DNA of 64,000 nt. It comes from Pseudomonas sp. MPC6 (lineage in GTDB: Bacteria; Pseudomonadota; Gammaproteobacteria; Pseudomonadales; Pseudomonadaceae). The translations under genes and the position numbers were made by a program. Below, piece by piece: positions 7,785-18,485 of the stretch (position 1 is its first letter; each line of letters opens with the position of its first letter). Below the pieces are notes generated by a model, which had not been told where the DNA came from, ran no database searches, and saw nothing but the letters and a program-made list of their open reading frames with translations. The DNA is taken from assembly GCF_006094435.1 (NCBI RefSeq), contig NZ_CP034783.1, positions 2,197,001 to 2,261,000 on the forward strand. Reading direction: 5' to 3'.

Positions 7785-9704
7785 ATGAGCGATAAAAAGT
7801 CGAAAAAAGATCATGACGCAGCCGATGGCCCAGGCCTGAACCGTCGCCTGTTTCTGGGCGCCTCAGCCCTGACCGGCGTTGCACTGGCGGGTGGCACAGC
7901 CTTGGGTAGCGCCGTATTCAGTCGCGAGACTTTTGCCGCGGCGGCCAAGGACGCGCAGTCGAAAATTCATGTGGGGCCAGGCGACCTGGATCAGTACTAC
8001 GGTTTCTGGAGCGGCGGCCATCAGGGGGAAGTGCGGATCATGGGCATTCCGTCGATGCGCGAGCTGTTGCGCATCCCGGTGTTCAACGTCGACTCCGCCA
8101 CGGGCTGGGGCCTGACCAACGAAAGCAAGCGGATCATGGGCGACAGCGCCCACTTCCAGAATGGCGACTGCCACCACCCGCACTTGTCGATGACCGACGG
8201 CAAGTACGACGGCAAGTACCTGTTCATCAACGACAAGGCCAACAGCCGCGTTGCACGTATCCGCCTGGACATCATGAAGTGCGACAAGATGCTCACCGTG
8301 CCTAACGTGCAGACCATTCACGGGTTGCGTCTGCAGAAAATGCCCCACACCCAATACGTGTTCGCCAACTCCGAATTCGTGATTCCGCACCCCAATGACG
8401 GCAGCACCTTCGACCTGCAGGACAAGAACAGCTACACGATGTTCAACGTCATCGATGCCGAGAAAATGGAGATGGCCTTTCAGGTGATAGTCGAAGGCAA
8501 CCTGGATAACACCGACGCCGACTACACCGGCAAGTATGCGGCCTCGACCTGCTACAACTCGGAGAAGGCCTACGACCTGGGCGGCATGATGCGTAACGAG
8601 CGCGACTGGGTGGTGGTGTTCAACATCCCGCGCATCGAAGCGGCGATCAAGGCCGGCAAGTTCATCACTTTGGGTGACGCCAAGTCACCGGTCATCGATG
8701 GGCGTAGAACCGAGGGCAAGGAAAGCGAGTTCACGCGCTATATCCCGGTGCCGAAGAACCCTCACGGGATCAATATGACGCCCGACGGCAAGTACTTCAT
8801 CGCCGCCGGCAAGCTCTCGCCGACCTGCACGATCATCGCCACTGCCAAGCTGGATGATCTGTTCGACGATAAATTCAAGGACCCGCGCGAGGTGGTGGTC
8901 GGCGAACCCGAACTGGGTCTTGGCCCGCTGCATACTACTTACGACGGTCGCGGTAATGCCTACACCACTCTGTTCATCGATAGCCAGGTGGTGAAGTGGA
9001 ACATCGACGAAGCCGTTCGCGCCTACGGCGGCGAGAAGGTCAACTGCATCAAGCAGAAGCTCGATGTGCAATATCAGCCGGGGCACAACCATGCCTCGCT
9101 GACCGAAACCAGCGAGGCCGACGGCCAGTGGCTGGTGGTGCTGAGCAAGTTTTCCAAGGACCGTTTTCTCTCGACCGGTCCGCTGCACCCGGAAAACGAT
9201 CAGTTGATCGATATCTCCGGCGACGAGATGAAACTGGTGCACGACGGCCCGGCGTTCGCCGAACCCCACGATTGCGTGATGGCCCGCCGCGACCAGATCC
9301 GGACCAAAAAGATCTGGGACCGCAACGACCCGTTTTTCGCCGAAACCGTGGCCATCGCCGCCAAGGACGGGATCAAGCTGGAGACCGATAACAAGGTCAT
9401 CCATGACGGCAAGAAAGTCCGGGTCTACATGACCTCGATGGCCCCGGTCTACGGCGTCACGGAGTTCACCGTCAAGCAGGGTGACGAGGTCACGGTGACC
9501 ATCACCAACATCGATCAGGTGGAAGACGTGAGTCACGGTTTTGTCATGACCAACCACGGCGTGAGCATGGAGATCAGCCCGCAGCAGACGTCCTCCATCA
9601 CCTTCATCGCCGACAAGCCGGGGTTGCACTGGTACTACTGCAGCTGGTTCTGTCATGCGCTGCACATGGAAATGGTCGGTCGAATGCTCGTCGAGAAGGC
9701 TTGA
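7785..9704 (+). CDS. nosZ: Nitrous oxide reductase, clade I (Tat-exported)
   Basis: 639 aa from the ATG at 7785, which follows GGAG; an earlier TTG at 7743 would add 14 residues and is unlikely. The N-terminus is a Tat signal with NRRLFLGAS near residue 18. The seven-bladed propeller holds the CuZ histidines (for example DCHHPHLS near residue 127). The C-terminal cupredoxin domain has the CuA motif CSWFCHALHMEM near residue 618. The enzyme reduces N2O to N2 in the periplasm. Tat export marks it as clade I. The downstream nosD start is close to or overlaps the stop. Confidence 0.98.
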   Translation: MSDKKSKKDHDAADGPGLNRRLFLGASALTGVALAGGTALGSAVFSRETFAAAAKDAQSKIHVGPGDLDQYYGFWSGGHQGEVRIMGIPSMRELLRIPVFNVDSATGWGLTNESKRIMGDSAHFQNGDCHHPHLSMTDGKYDGKYLFINDKANSRVARIRLDIMKCDKMLTVPNVQTIHGLRLQKMPHTQYVFANSEFVIPHPNDGSTFDLQDKNSYTMFNVIDAEKMEMAFQVIVEGNLDNTDADYTGKYAASTCYNSEKAYDLGGMMRNERDWVVVFNIPRIEAAIKAGKFITLGDAKSPVIDGRRTEGKESEFTRYIPVPKNPHGINMTPDGKYFIAAGKLSPTCTIIATAKLDDLFDDKFKDPREVVVGEPELGLGPLHTTYDGRGNAYTTLFIDSQVVKWNIDEAVRAYGGEKVNCIKQKLDVQYQPGHNHASLTETSEADGQWLVVLSKFSKDRFLSTGPLHPENDQLIDISGDEMKLVHDGPAFAEPHDCVMARRDQIRTKKIWDRNDPFFAETVAIAAKDGIKLETDNKVIHDGKKVRVYMTSMAPVYGVTEFTVKQGDEVTVTITNIDQVEDVSHGFVMTNHGVSMEISPQQTSSITFIADKPGLHWYYCSWFCHALHMEMVGRMLVEKA

Positions 9705-9733
9705 GCGGCGGGTCGTATCAGGGCCGTAGAAAG

Positions 9734-11041
9734 GTGAGCGCAGTGTTCAGATCCCGGGGCAGTAACCGGTTACGTGGCATGGCACTTGTGGTGTGGGTGC
9801 TTGTATCGGCAGTCGCCCAGGCGTCGCCAAGGCCCATCACCGAACTGCCCCTGCAACCTGCTGGCGATCGCCACTGGACGCTGCCTGCCGGAAACTACCA
9901 AGGGCAGTTCAGCATCGATCAGCCGATGCGGATCGATTGTGAGAAAGATGCAGTCATCGATGCGCAGGGGCAGGGTAACGCGCTGTTCATCAGCGCGCCC
10001 GACGTGCGGGTCGAAGGGTGCACATTGCTTGACTGGGGGCGTGACATGACGGCCATGAACTCGGCGATTTTCATCGGTCCCAAGGCCCTGCGTGCGGTAA
10101 TAGGCCACAACCACATGAAAGGACCAGGCTTCGGCATCTGGGTGGACGGCACCCGCGACGTCAGCCTGATTGGCAACGATATCGAAGGTGACCCGGGCAT
10201 CCGCTCCCAGGATCGCGGCAACGGCATTCATCTGTATGCCGTGCACGGCGCCCGGGTGATCGGTAATCACGTGCGGCTGACCCGGGACGGCATCTACATC
10301 GACACCTCGAACGGCAACCTGCTGCAGGGCAATACCCTGGAAGACCTGCGCTACGGCGTGCACTACATGTACGCCAACGATAACCAGTTGCTCGGCAATA
10401 CCACCCGCCGCACGCGCACCGGCTACGCCTTGATGCAGAGCCGCAAGCTGACGGTGATTGGCAACCGCTCCGAGCAGGACGAGAACTATGGCATCCTGAT
10501 GAACTACATCACGTATTCCGAGCTGCGGGACAACTTCGTCAGCGACGTGCGCAGCGGTGCCGCCGAGGGCGGTATGGTCAGCGGCGCCGAGGGCAAGGCG
10601 CTGTTCATCTACAACTCGCTGTTCAATGTCATCGAACACAACCACTTCGAACGCAGCGCCGTGGGTATTCACCTCACCGCCGGGTCCGAAGACAACCGCA
10701 TCGCCGACAACGCCTTTGTCGACAATCAGCAGCAGGTCAAATACGTCGCTACCCGCTTGCAGGAATGGTCGGCCCAGGGCCGCGGCAATTACTGGAGCGA
10801 TTACCTGGGCTGGGATCGCAACAACGATGCGGTAGGCGATGTGATCTACGAGCCCAACGACAACGTCGACCGTCTGCTTTGGCTGTATCCACAGGTGCGG
10901 CTGTTGATGAAAAGCCCGAGCATTGAGGTGCTGCGTTGGGTTCAGCGCAGCTTCCCGGTGACGAAATCGCCTGGGGTCAAGGACAGTTTTCCGTTGATGA
11001 ACCTTCCGACGCTGCCTCAGACACAGGGGCCGACCTTATGA
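9734..11041 (+). CDS. nosD: NosD, periplasmic copper-site assembly protein
   Basis: About 435 aa from a GTG at 9734; a TTG at 9701 and an ATG at 9779 are alternatives and none has a strong ribosome binding site. A signal peptide ends near AQAS. The rest is a right-handed beta-helix of repeated NxI/GN turns (for example VIGNHV, LLGNTT, VIGNRS), the NosD/CASH fold. With NosF and NosY it is required for CuZ assembly in NosZ. The stop overlaps the nosF start (ATGA). Confidence 0.93.
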   Translation: MSAVFRSRGSNRLRGMALVVWVLVSAVAQASPRPITELPLQPAGDRHWTLPAGNYQGQFSIDQPMRIDCEKDAVIDAQGQGNALFISAPDVRVEGCTLLDWGRDMTAMNSAIFIGPKALRAVIGHNHMKGPGFGIWVDGTRDVSLIGNDIEGDPGIRSQDRGNGIHLYAVHGARVIGNHVRLTRDGIYIDTSNGNLLQGNTLEDLRYGVHYMYANDNQLLGNTTRRTRTGYALMQSRKLTVIGNRSEQDENYGILMNYITYSELRDNFVSDVRSGAAEGGMVSGAEGKALFIYNSLFNVIEHNHFERSAVGIHLTAGSEDNRIADNAFVDNQQQVKYVATRLQEWSAQGRGNYWSDYLGWDRNNDAVGDVIYEPNDNVDRLLWLYPQVRLLMKSPSIEVLRWVQRSFPVTKSPGVKDSFPLMNLPTLPQTQGPTL

Positions 11042-11961
11042 ACCCGGTCGAGATCGAAGGCGTCAGCCAGCGTTATGGCAGCATGACCGTGTTGCACGAG
11101 CTGACCATGAACCTCGGCGAAGGCGAGGTACTTGGCTTGTTTGGCCACAATGGTGCGGGCAAGACCACGGTGATGAAACTGATCCTTGGCCTGCTCAAGA
11201 CCAGCGCCGGTCAGGTGCGCGTACTCGGTTGCCGACCCGCCCAGGCCGAGGTGCGTCGTCAACTCGGTTATCTGCCGGAAAACGTGACCTTCTACCCGCA
11301 ACTCAGTGGCCGCGAAACCCTGCGCTATTTCGCCCGCCTCAAGGCTACGCCCCTGACGCAAGTTGATGAATTGCTCGATCAGGTCGGGCTCACGGCGGCG
11401 GCGGACCGTAGGGTGAAGACCTATTCCAAGGGCATGCGCCAGCGTCTGGGCCTGGCTCAGGCGGTGCTTGGCCAGCCGCGCCTGCTGTTGCTGGACGAGC
11501 CTACGGTGGGGCTGGACCCGATTGCCACCCAGGATTTGTATGGGTTGATCGACCGTCTGCGCCAACAGGGTACGAGCATCATCCTTTGCTCCCATGTGCT
11601 GGCCGGAGTCGAAGTGCATATCAATCGAGCGGCCATCCTGGCCAATGGTCGCCTGCAGGCGATCGGCAGCCTGGCCCACCTGCGTGAAGACGCCGACTTG
11701 CCGGCGCGTATCCGTGCCCATGGCCTGGCCCGGCGCGAGCAGTGGTTGCAGCGCTGGAATGCGGCCGGGCACACCGCCACCGCCATGGGCGGCAACGGAG
11801 TCGAGGTGATGGCGGTCAACGGCCACAAAGTCGATCTGCTGCGCCAATTGTTTCACGAGGATCAACCCCAGGACATCGAGATCCTGCAACCGTCCCTCGA
11901 GGACCTTTACGGTTATTACATGAGTCGTGCGCCCGGCGGCACAGAAGGCATTCATCCATGA
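11038..11961 (+). CDS. nosF: NosF, ABC ATPase of the NosDFY system
   Basis: 307 aa. Walker [10 protein letters not shown] near residue 36, signature [13 protein letters not shown] near 130, and Walker [14 protein letters not shown] near 150. It would energise the NosY permease for NosZ maturation. Its start and stop overlap nosD and nosY by four bases each, so translation is coupled. Confidence 0.96.
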   Translation: MNPVEIEGVSQRYGSMTVLHELTMNLGEGEVLGLFGHNGAGKTTVMKLILGLLKTSAGQVRVLGCRPAQAEVRRQLGYLPENVTFYPQLSGRETLRYFARLKATPLTQVDELLDQVGLTAAADRRVKTYSKGMRQRLGLAQAVLGQPRLLLLDEPTVGLDPIATQDLYGLIDRLRQQGTSIILCSHVLAGVEVHINRAAILANGRLQAIGSLAHLREDADLPARIRAHGLARREQWLQRWNAAGHTATAMGGNGVEVMAVNGHKVDLLRQLFHEDQPQDIEILQPSLEDLYGYYMSRAPGGTEGIHP

Positions 11962-12788
11962 ATCAGATCTGGAGTATCGCCGCCAAGGAGTTCAGTGACG
12001 GACTGCGCAATCGCTGGCTGCTGGCAATCAGTCTGTTGTTCGCCATTCTGGCCGTGGGCATCGCCTGGCTCGGCGCGGCCGCATCCGGGCAAGTGGGTTT
12101 CACCTCCATCCCGGCAACCATCGCCAGCCTGGCCAGCCTCGCGACCTTCCTGATGCCGCTGATCGCGCTGTTGCTGGCCTATGATGCCATCGTCGGTGAG
12201 GACGAGGGCGGCACGCTGATGCTGTTACTCACCTATCCGCTGGGCCGTGGGCAAATCTTGTTGGGCAAGTTTGTCGGTCACGGCTCGATCCTGGCCCTGG
12301 CTACGCTGATCGGCTTTGGCTGCGCCGCCGTTGCGATCGCTTTGCTGGTCGATGATGTCGAGCTGGGATTGCTGCTGTGGGCGTTCGGCCGTTTCATGGT
12401 GTCTTCCACGCTACTGGGCTGGGTGTTCTTGGCGCTGGCCTACGTGTTGAGCAGCAAGGCCAGTGAAAAATCCAGCGCGGCCGGAATGGCCCTGGGTGTG
12501 TGGTTTCTGTTTGTGCTGGTGTTCGATCTGGCGCTGCTGGCGTTGCTGGTGCTCAGCAAAGGCCGGTTCAACCCCGACCTGTTGCCCTGGTTACTGTTGC
12601 TCAACCCGACCGACGTTTATCGCCTGATCAATCTCTCCGGTTTCGAAGGCAGCGGCAATGCCGTCGGCCTGATGGCGTTGAGCAGCGATCTACCCGTGCC
12701 GCCTGCATTGCTCTGGCTTTGCCTGTTGCTTTGGGTCGGGGTTTCGCTGCTGTTGGCGCACTGGATATTTCGCCGTCGACTCACTTGA
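11958..12788 (+). CDS. nosY: NosY, membrane permease of the NosDFY system
   Basis: 276 aa with about six hydrophobic helices, the ABC-2 type permease. It begins inside the nosF stop. The family partners NosF in copper-site assembly of N2O reductase. Confidence 0.94.
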   Translation: MNQIWSIAAKEFSDGLRNRWLLAISLLFAILAVGIAWLGAAASGQVGFTSIPATIASLASLATFLMPLIALLLAYDAIVGEDEGGTLMLLLTYPLGRGQILLGKFVGHGSILALATLIGFGCAAVAIALLVDDVELGLLLWAFGRFMVSSTLLGWVFLALAYVLSSKASEKSSAAGMALGVWFLFVLVFDLALLALLVLSKGRFNPDLLPWLLLLNPTDVYRLINLSGFEGSGNAVGLMALSSDLPVPPALLWLCLLLWVGVSLLLAHWIFRRRLT

Positions 12789-12813
12789 TCGTTTTACCCT
12801 GGAGACCATCGAG

Positions 12814-13326
12814 ATGAACACTCTTTACCTGGCCGGGGCCCGTGCCCTGGTGGTCGTCATGACCTGCCTGGGTCTGGCGGCCTGCAATGATCGCGCAGAG
12901 CAAAAGCAAGCAGTGGCGCCTGTGGCTTTCCATCAGAGTGATGAGTGTCATGTCTGCGGGATGGTCATCGCCGATTTTCCGGGCCCCAAGGGCGAGGTCG
13001 TAGAAAAAGGCACGGTCAAGAAGTTCTGCTCCACCGCGGAAATGCTCGGATGGTGGCTTCAACCGGAGAATCACCACACTGAGGCGAAATTGTATGTGCA
13101 CGACATGGGGAAAAGTGCGTGGGAGAAACCCGACGACCATTTTCTGATTGATGCAACCCAAGCCTACTATGTAGTCGGCACTCAGCTTAAAGGTTCCATG
13201 GGTGTGGTTCTGGCGTCATTTTCCGAGGAGGCCACCGCACGCAAACTGGCCAGCGAGCAGGGCGGCAGGGTGTTGCGTTTTGAGAGTATCGATCTGGCGC
13301 TTTTACAGCAAACCCCGACAATGTAG
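12814..13326 (+). CDS. nosL: NosL, copper-binding lipoprotein
   Basis: 170 aa. The lipobox LAAC puts the acylated cysteine at residue 24. A CHVCGM motif at residues 45-50 is the copper site of the family, which delivers Cu(I) to apo-NosZ. It lies 25 bp after nosY with GGAG before the start, and it is the last gene of the nos operon. Confidence 0.95.
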   Translation: MNTLYLAGARALVVVMTCLGLAACNDRAEQKQAVAPVAFHQSDECHVCGMVIADFPGPKGEVVEKGTVKKFCSTAEMLGWWLQPENHHTEAKLYVHDMGKSAWEKPDDHFLIDATQAYYVVGTQLKGSMGVVLASFSEEATARKLASEQGGRVLRFESIDLALLQQTPTM

Positions 13327-13341
13327 CCGAGCGGCCCGTTT

Positions 13342-13369
13342 CGCAGAAGAGAGCGGGCTCGCTTCTGCG
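13342..13369. terminator. Hairpin between nosL and cytochrome c551
   Basis: CGCAGAAG pairs with CTTCTGCG, and the inner GAGC pairs with GCTC, with one mismatch between the two stems. It lies between convergent genes, 15 bp after nosL and 28 bp after the cytochrome gene. No strong T-run follows on either side, so it is a bidirectional terminator candidate only. Confidence 0.6.
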
Positions 13370-13396
13370 GTGTGTGGGTCTTTTACTGGGGCACTC

Positions 13397-13711
13397 TTAC
13401 TTCAGCGTCAAGATCCAGTCGGCCAAGGTCTTCGCTTCTTCGTCGGTCACCTGGTTGGCCGGCATAGCGATTGGCCCCCATTTGCCCGTACTGCCTTCTT
13501 TGATGCTCTTGACCAGGGTTGCCGATGCGTCGGCCTGGCCGGCGTATTTGGCCGCCACTTCCTTGTAACCTGGACCGACCATTTTGGCGTCGACCATATG
13601 GCAGGCAACGCAGGTTTTGCTCTTGAAGAGCGCCTCGCCATCAACGGCTTGAGCTGACTGCAACGTCAGCGCGGCACCCAAGGCCAACAGTGGAACCAGA
13701 ATACTTTTCAT
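13397..13711 (-). CDS. nirM: Cytochrome c551 (NirM-like)
   Basis: 104 aa with a cleaved signal (about residues 1-22), CVACH at residues 34-38 and the axial methionine in AMPAN near residue 82. The GPIAMP and WILTLK ends match pseudomonad c551. It is a soluble periplasmic carrier between the bc1 complex and nitrite, NO or N2O reductases. It stands alone and convergent to nosL; no nirS is present in the window. I saw no full Anr box upstream. Confidence 0.85.
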   Translation of the reverse strand: MKSILVPLLALGAALTLQSAQAVDGEALFKSKTCVACHMVDAKMVGPGYKEVAAKYAGQADASATLVKSIKEGSTGKWGPIAMPANQVTDEEAKTLADWILTLK

Positions 13712-14526
13712 CAGTGTTACCTCAGACTACGAAGCAGATTCGAAACGACCCGCTTCCGGTTTATTCAACAGGCATCGCATTGAATATTGTTAGGGTGAAT
13801 TTGTCGGCAATACAAACTCACTTCTTCATGTGCTGATGATTGTCGGTGGGGAGCCGAATTGTGTAAAAACGCTCTTTTCACCTGTATTAGATTTGCCATT
13901 TTGAGCAATCGTTCAATTTTATCAGGATGTATTGGAAGGCGTGTGGTTAATTTTCGCCAATGGAGAATTAATTGTTACATGCTAAGTGTGTCGTATTCGC
14001 AACTCCCGGAGTTGAGTGCTGGTTATTTGTCTTGATCATCGTTCCTTGAAGTTGTGTTGCGTAAGTCACTAAAATATATTGAATTTAAAGTATGGCGTGG
14101 AGGATATGTTGGACGTCAGCAAAGCCCTGTGTAAGCTCGGCAATATGTCCGCGGTGGTAAATTAAAAATAGCTTCTCGAAAAGAAAGAAAACTTGTTTGA
14201 AGTAAGGCTTTGCTGAAATCATTGTTGTTTTGACTATGAGGAACTCGGAGTCCATCCTATCATCGTCGGAGTCGGGGTAGGAGGTGCTGGAGCATTTGGG
14301 GGTGGGCGCTGCCGGCAGAGTGCCGGCAGTGGATCGTTTATCAGCGTGAGTGGCGGCAGTTATCGATGTCTGTCGTTTTTAGTCATATCAGCGTTGCGAC
14401 GATCTTAGCCGCAAGAGTTGCTGATGTGCAGCAGTCTTCTCTCCGTCAAGTCATTTTCAAGTGCCTGTAATTCGTTGAAGGGAAGGGTTGAACTGCGCTT
14501 AACGTTCTACAGAGCGGCTATGCGAC
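13712..14526. other. AT-rich gene-free stretch
   Basis: About 800 bp without any convincing frame. It holds no complete FNR-family box and no clear RNA gene. Confidence 0.45.
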
Positions 14527-14750
14527 ATGAGCGAAGATCGAGTTGTTGCGCTTGAGATAGCGTTGAAAACGGTGATGGCGATCGCCAGAAATCATGGACT
14601 TGATATTGATCAACTATGCAGACAATCAATTGGCGCGATAATCGGTGACTCCGCAATGACCTGGGTAAAGGCTGATCACGCCGGGATGCCATCGTCGGGA
14701 TTGAAATCGCCCAGGCTGACATTGCGCGCCTGCCGCTGTTTTCGACGTGA
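14527..14750 (+). pseudogene. Small conserved protein, frameshifted
   Basis: The frame from the ATG at 14527 reads MSEDRVVALEIALKTVMAI and on to VKADHAG, then switches near 14684 to a frame with IVGIEIAQADIARLPLF and a stop at 14748. Restoring one base makes a single acidic protein of about 74 aa. I recall it as a conserved pseudomonad protein of unknown role. It is one of several one-base lesions in this window. Confidence 0.5.
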
Positions 14751-14847
14751 TAGCTGAGGGGTTTACTGAGGCTTGACCAGATCGAGAAGGTAAATAGTCA
14801 GGGCTTTAACGTTCAAGTCCCACATTGAGGGCCCTGGTTATTTGGGG

Positions 14848-15195
14848 TTAAAAAGGGAGCGGCAGGGGGAAGGCAATGGCATTCAGATGGCCCAGGAAGA
14901 GAAACCCCGAAACCAATACCGCGTTGATCGACCAGGCCACTGTGAGGAAACGGGCGATCTGACCGTAAATGGGGTCACTGACATTGTCCGCATTGCGCCA
15001 TACAGCATTGAGCATGCACGCGGTGTAGGCCACAAAACCCAGCAGCATTAGACCAAACAGGGAGGGGGCAACTTTGTTGAAGGCGACCAGGATCAGGCCA
15101 AACAGTACATTGCTGAGCACTACGCCGTAGAGCCAGAAAGCCACCCACAGTGCAGTGCTGCCTTGCGAGTTTAACCACCGCTGAAGCTTACTCAT
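14848..15195 (-). CDS. Small integral membrane protein next to the P450
   Basis: 115 aa from the ATG at 15195, with GGGAGA just upstream; a GTG one codon earlier is possible. Three to four hydrophobic helices cover most of it. I do not recognise the family. It is divergent from the cytochrome P450 gene, with a 199-bp gap that holds two palindromes, so the two may share control. Confidence 0.65.
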   Translation of the reverse strand: MSKLQRWLNSQGSTALWVAFWLYGVVLSNVLFGLILVAFNKVAPSLFGLMLLGFVAYTACMLNAVWRNADNVSDPIYGQIARFLTVAWSINAVLVSGFLFLGHLNAIAFPLPLPF

Positions 15196-15250
15196 CACAT
15201 CTCCCTAGCTAGCTAGTGGCCCGATTTTCCCTACAAGCCCGTACAGACTT

Positions 15251-15280
15251 CACCCGGGTGATGCCGACGTAGGGACGTCG
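15251..15280. promoter_or_regulatory. Two palindromes in the divergent P450 promoter region
   Basis: A perfect 10-bp palindrome CACCCGGGTG (15251-15260) is followed by CGACGT-AGGG-ACGTCG (15265-15280). They lie between divergent genes. Their role as operators is inference. Confidence 0.35.
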
Positions 15281-15394
15281 TGCACGGTTTCAGTCTAGCG
15301 GGTTTTTCCAACATGTCCCGACCGAGTACGGGTAGGTCGACTAACCTTGCTACCTTGTTTCCGGATTCAGCGGGACGGTTTTATGGAGTAAACG

Positions 15395-16588
15395 ATGGAC
15401 AAGAAATCACTACCTGATTGGGATCCCAGGTCTGAATCCGTATTAAAGGATCAGACGACAGCCTACGACGACATGCGCCACCGTTGCCCGGTCGCATACA
15501 GTCAATATGGCTATACGTCATTATTCAGGCATGAGGATGTGCTCCGCGTACTTAAGGATCATGAAACCTTCAGCAATGCCGTCTCGCGTTTCCCCTCGGT
15601 CCCCAATGGAATGGATCCGCCCGAGCATACGGTGTACCGGAACCTCACCGAGCCTTATTTTAGCCCGGAGCATATGGATGCCTTTGCCCCGGCGTGCCGT
15701 GATATAGCGGTTCGTCTGGTGCGGGCATTACCGGATGAAGGCCCTTCAGAACTGATAGGCGAATTTGCCCAGATCTTTGCGTTGCAGACCCAGTGTGCAT
15801 GGCTGGGCTGGCCGGCAGATCTTCATGAACCGCTGCGCCTATGGACGCTGAAGAATCACTCGGCCACCCTGTCCAGAGACGACGCTGCCCTGAGTGCCGT
15901 GGCCCTCGAGTTTGACGGTTACATCAAGGATCTGCTGGACGTGCGCCGTACGGCCGGCGCTGCTGCGCCGAATGACATCACGACCATCTTGCTACGCGAT
16001 CAGTCCTTGGGAAGGCCCCTGACAGACGACGAGATCGTCAGCATTTTACGCAACCGGACGGTCGGCGAACTCGGAACCATTTCCGCCTCAGTTGGCATTC
16101 TCGCGCATCATTTGGCCATCAACTCCGGATGGCAGCAGCAATTGCGCGAACAACCCGCGCTGTTACCTGCCGCCATCGATGAAATACTGCGTATTCATGC
16201 ACCACTGATCATGAACCGTCGGGTGACTACGAAACAGGTCTCGCTGGGCGGGCGCACGCTGGCAAAGGGGTCGCGTATCGCCCTCAACTGGGCGTCCGCC
16301 AATCGGGACGAAGCGGTCTTTGGAGATCCCGATGAATTGCGCCTCGATCGCGATCCCGAGCTGAACCTGCTCTATGGTGCCGGCATTCATGTCTGCCCCG
16401 GTGCGCCGCTTGCCAGACTGGAGCTACGGATCGTGATGGAAGAATTGCTTGGACGCACCAGCTGGATTGCACTGGCGCCGGATAAGGAACCAGTGAACGC
16501 GTTTTTCCCTGCCAGCGGGTTTTCTTCTCTGCCCTTGCGGATTCAAAAACCGTCTTCCCAAGCTTTGGGAGCCTGCCTGACCCCCTAG
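15395..16588 (+). CDS. Cytochrome P450 with an atypical I-helix
   Basis: 397 aa, soluble bacterial P450 size. The haem loop YGAGIHVCPGAPLA puts the cysteine ligand near residue 335, and the ExxR motif is EILR near residue 263. The I-helix reads NRTVGELGTISAS where the usual acid-alcohol pair (A/G-G-x-D/E-T) is expected: the threonine is kept but the acid is a glycine. Fungal NO reductase P450nor also lacks the acid there (an alanine). The gene sits between nos and norR-norVW. A role in NO chemistry is therefore worth testing, but a normal monooxygenase or peroxygenase is equally possible. No redox partner gene lies adjacent. Confidence 0.9.
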   Translation: MDKKSLPDWDPRSESVLKDQTTAYDDMRHRCPVAYSQYGYTSLFRHEDVLRVLKDHETFSNAVSRFPSVPNGMDPPEHTVYRNLTEPYFSPEHMDAFAPACRDIAVRLVRALPDEGPSELIGEFAQIFALQTQCAWLGWPADLHEPLRLWTLKNHSATLSRDDAALSAVALEFDGYIKDLLDVRRTAGAAAPNDITTILLRDQSLGRPLTDDEIVSILRNRTVGELGTISASVGILAHHLAINSGWQQQLREQPALLPAAIDEILRIHAPLIMNRRVTTKQVSLGGRTLAKGSRIALNWASANRDEAVFGDPDELRLDRDPELNLLYGAGIHVCPGAPLARLELRIVMEELLGRTSWIALAPDKEPVNAFFPASGFSSLPLRIQKPSSQALGACLTP

Positions 16589-16802
16589 ATCCGATGATCC
16601 CAGGACAGTCCTTTAATGCTAGATGGCTTGGCGGCGATACCGGCATGTGGGTCAGCATGATTGACGTCAGCTTAGAGCGGGTAGTGCGTCGGGTAATGCA
16701 GCTTCGCAACGCCGGTGTCGGTAGCGGCCTTGACTGACCTGAAATCGGCCAGTCGATCAATGCTTGGTTCTGGCTGAATTGAGCCCTGATCGGCCGTGAG
16801 TG

Positions 16803-18326
16803 TTATTTCAAACCAAGCCGCTTCGCCAGTCGGTGCAGGTTGGCCACGTCCATATCCAGCATTCGAGCACAGGCAGACCATTTCCTTGCGCAATTATTCA
16901 GCGCGTTGTCAATCAGCTGACGCTGGAAGTCATCCGTCGCATCCCGCAAACCCTGGTCAACACCGAGGGAAGGAACATCCAGAGCAACAGGCGGCGTATC
17001 CATCTGCTCGGGTACTTGATTGAAATGCTGTGCTTCAAGCAGCAGCTCGTCACTTTGCTGGGTCGCACGAGCAATGATTGTCGCTCGATAAACAGCATGC
17101 TCCAGTTCGCGAACGTTTCCTGGCCACGTGTACTGCTTGAGCAACGACAGACAGTTGGCAGCCAGAGCCACCCGTTTCAATCCCATGCGTTCCCTGCTCT
17201 GCTCACAGAAAAAACCCGCTAGCAACGTGATGTCCTGCCCACGCTCACGCAGTGGTGGTACATGCACAGGGAATACGCTTAAACGGTGGAACAGGTCTGC
17301 ACGAAACCGATTGTTCAACACCTCCTGCTTCAGATCACGATTGGTCGCGGCAAGCACCCGTACGTTGACCCGCAAGACGTTATCGTCACCAACCCGTTGC
17401 AGGTCGCCGTATTGCAGTACCCGCAACAGTTTCGCTTGCAGATTCAGTGACAGTTCACCGATTTCGTCGAGAAACAGTGTGCCGTTATCTGCCATTTCGA
17501 ACTTGCCGGTGCGATGATGGATAGCGCCGGTAAAAGCCCCTTTGACATGGCCGAACAACTCACTCTCAGCCACTGATTCCGGCAGCGCAGCGCAGTTCAG
17601 ATAGACCACAGGCTGACCGGCGCGTGATGAACCTTCATGTATGGCCTTGGCGACCAGTTCCTTGCCGACTCCGGTTTCTCCAGTGATCAAGACGTTCAGG
17701 TCGGAACCTGCCACCATTTCGATCTCTCTTTTCAACTGACGCATGACTTCGCTGAGCCCGACCATTTCGGTGCCGGGTTTGCCCGCCGGGATATTACTTA
17801 TGGAGAGAGGAGTAATGGTCTGACTTTCCAGTTGCTCCACCAGCAATGCATTGGTCAAGGCAGCAGACGCGAGGGCTCCCACCAGTCGCAGCTCTTCATC
17901 GCTGAAGTGATCAAACTGTGCCGGGTCCATGCCATCGATCGTCAGCGCACCAATCAGTGTCTGGTCCGCGAACAACGGCAATCCGATGCAGGCGTGCACT
18001 TTGAGGTCCTGCCGGCTCGGTATCAGTCCGTCATAGGGATCAGGCAAATGACTTTCTGCCGGAAAGCGCACCACGTCACCGGCGCGAGCGATGGCTTCCA
18101 GTCGCGGATGTGCATCAAGGCTGAAGCGACGCCCCAGAACATCCGGTGCCAGGCCGTCAATCGCCAGCGGACGGAACTGTCGCTGTTCATAACGCAACAA
18201 GGCAGAAGCGTCGCAACCCAGCAATTGGCGCAAGGTATTGATTAGACGTTGAAAGCGGTCCTGATGGGAAATGCCGCTTTGCAACTGAATAGCGATGCGT
18301 GCCAGGGACTCAACGGATAGACTCAT
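16803..18326 (-). CDS. norR: NorR, NO-sensing sigma54 activator
   Basis: 507 aa. The N-terminal GAF domain (about 1-180) holds the non-haem iron NO sensor in known NorR. The AAA+ domain has GETGVGKE, the sigma54-contacting GAFTGA loop and DEIGEL. The C-terminal Fis-type helix-turn-helix covers about the last 45 residues. It is divergent from norV, with three NorR boxes between them. Confidence 0.95.
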   Translation of the reverse strand: MSLSVESLARIAIQLQSGISHQDRFQRLINTLRQLLGCDASALLRYEQRQFRPLAIDGLAPDVLGRRFSLDAHPRLEAIARAGDVVRFPAESHLPDPYDGLIPSRQDLKVHACIGLPLFADQTLIGALTIDGMDPAQFDHFSDEELRLVGALASAALTNALLVEQLESQTITPLSISNIPAGKPGTEMVGLSEVMRQLKREIEMVAGSDLNVLITGETGVGKELVAKAIHEGSSRAGQPVVYLNCAALPESVAESELFGHVKGAFTGAIHHRTGKFEMADNGTLFLDEIGELSLNLQAKLLRVLQYGDLQRVGDDNVLRVNVRVLAATNRDLKQEVLNNRFRADLFHRLSVFPVHVPPLRERGQDITLLAGFFCEQSRERMGLKRVALAANCLSLLKQYTWPGNVRELEHAVYRATIIARATQQSDELLLEAQHFNQVPEQMDTPPVALDVPSLGVDQGLRDATDDFQRQLIDNALNNCARKWSACARMLDMDVANLHRLAKRLGLK

Positions 18327-18330
18327 GTTT

Positions 18331-18387
18331 TGTCACTTTGACAATGATTAGTCATAAAGACAGTAAATGGGTAATGTCATATTGACA
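18331..18387. promoter_or_regulatory. Three NorR boxes between norR and norV
   Basis: TGTCACTTTGACA (18331-18343), AGTCATAAAGACA (18350-18362) and TGTCATATTGACA (18375-18387) each fit GT-N7-AC. Three sites are the known arrangement for NorR at norVW. Confidence 0.85.
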
Positions 18388-18429
18388 ATGGTTGTTTTTT
18401 TTATCCTTTGTAATCAACAGCTTATTGTC

Positions 18430-18445
18430 TGGCGCGAACATTGCT
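18430..18445 (+). promoter_or_regulatory. sigma54 promoter of norVW
   Basis: TGGCGCGAACATTGCT is a near-perfect -24/-12 element (TGGCRCG-N4-TTGCW). It is 43 bp after the last NorR box and 40 bp before the norV start. Confidence 0.9.
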
Positions 18446-18485
18446 ATCTTCGGTGTAGGACATCATTTCTATACCGAGGTAGGTC

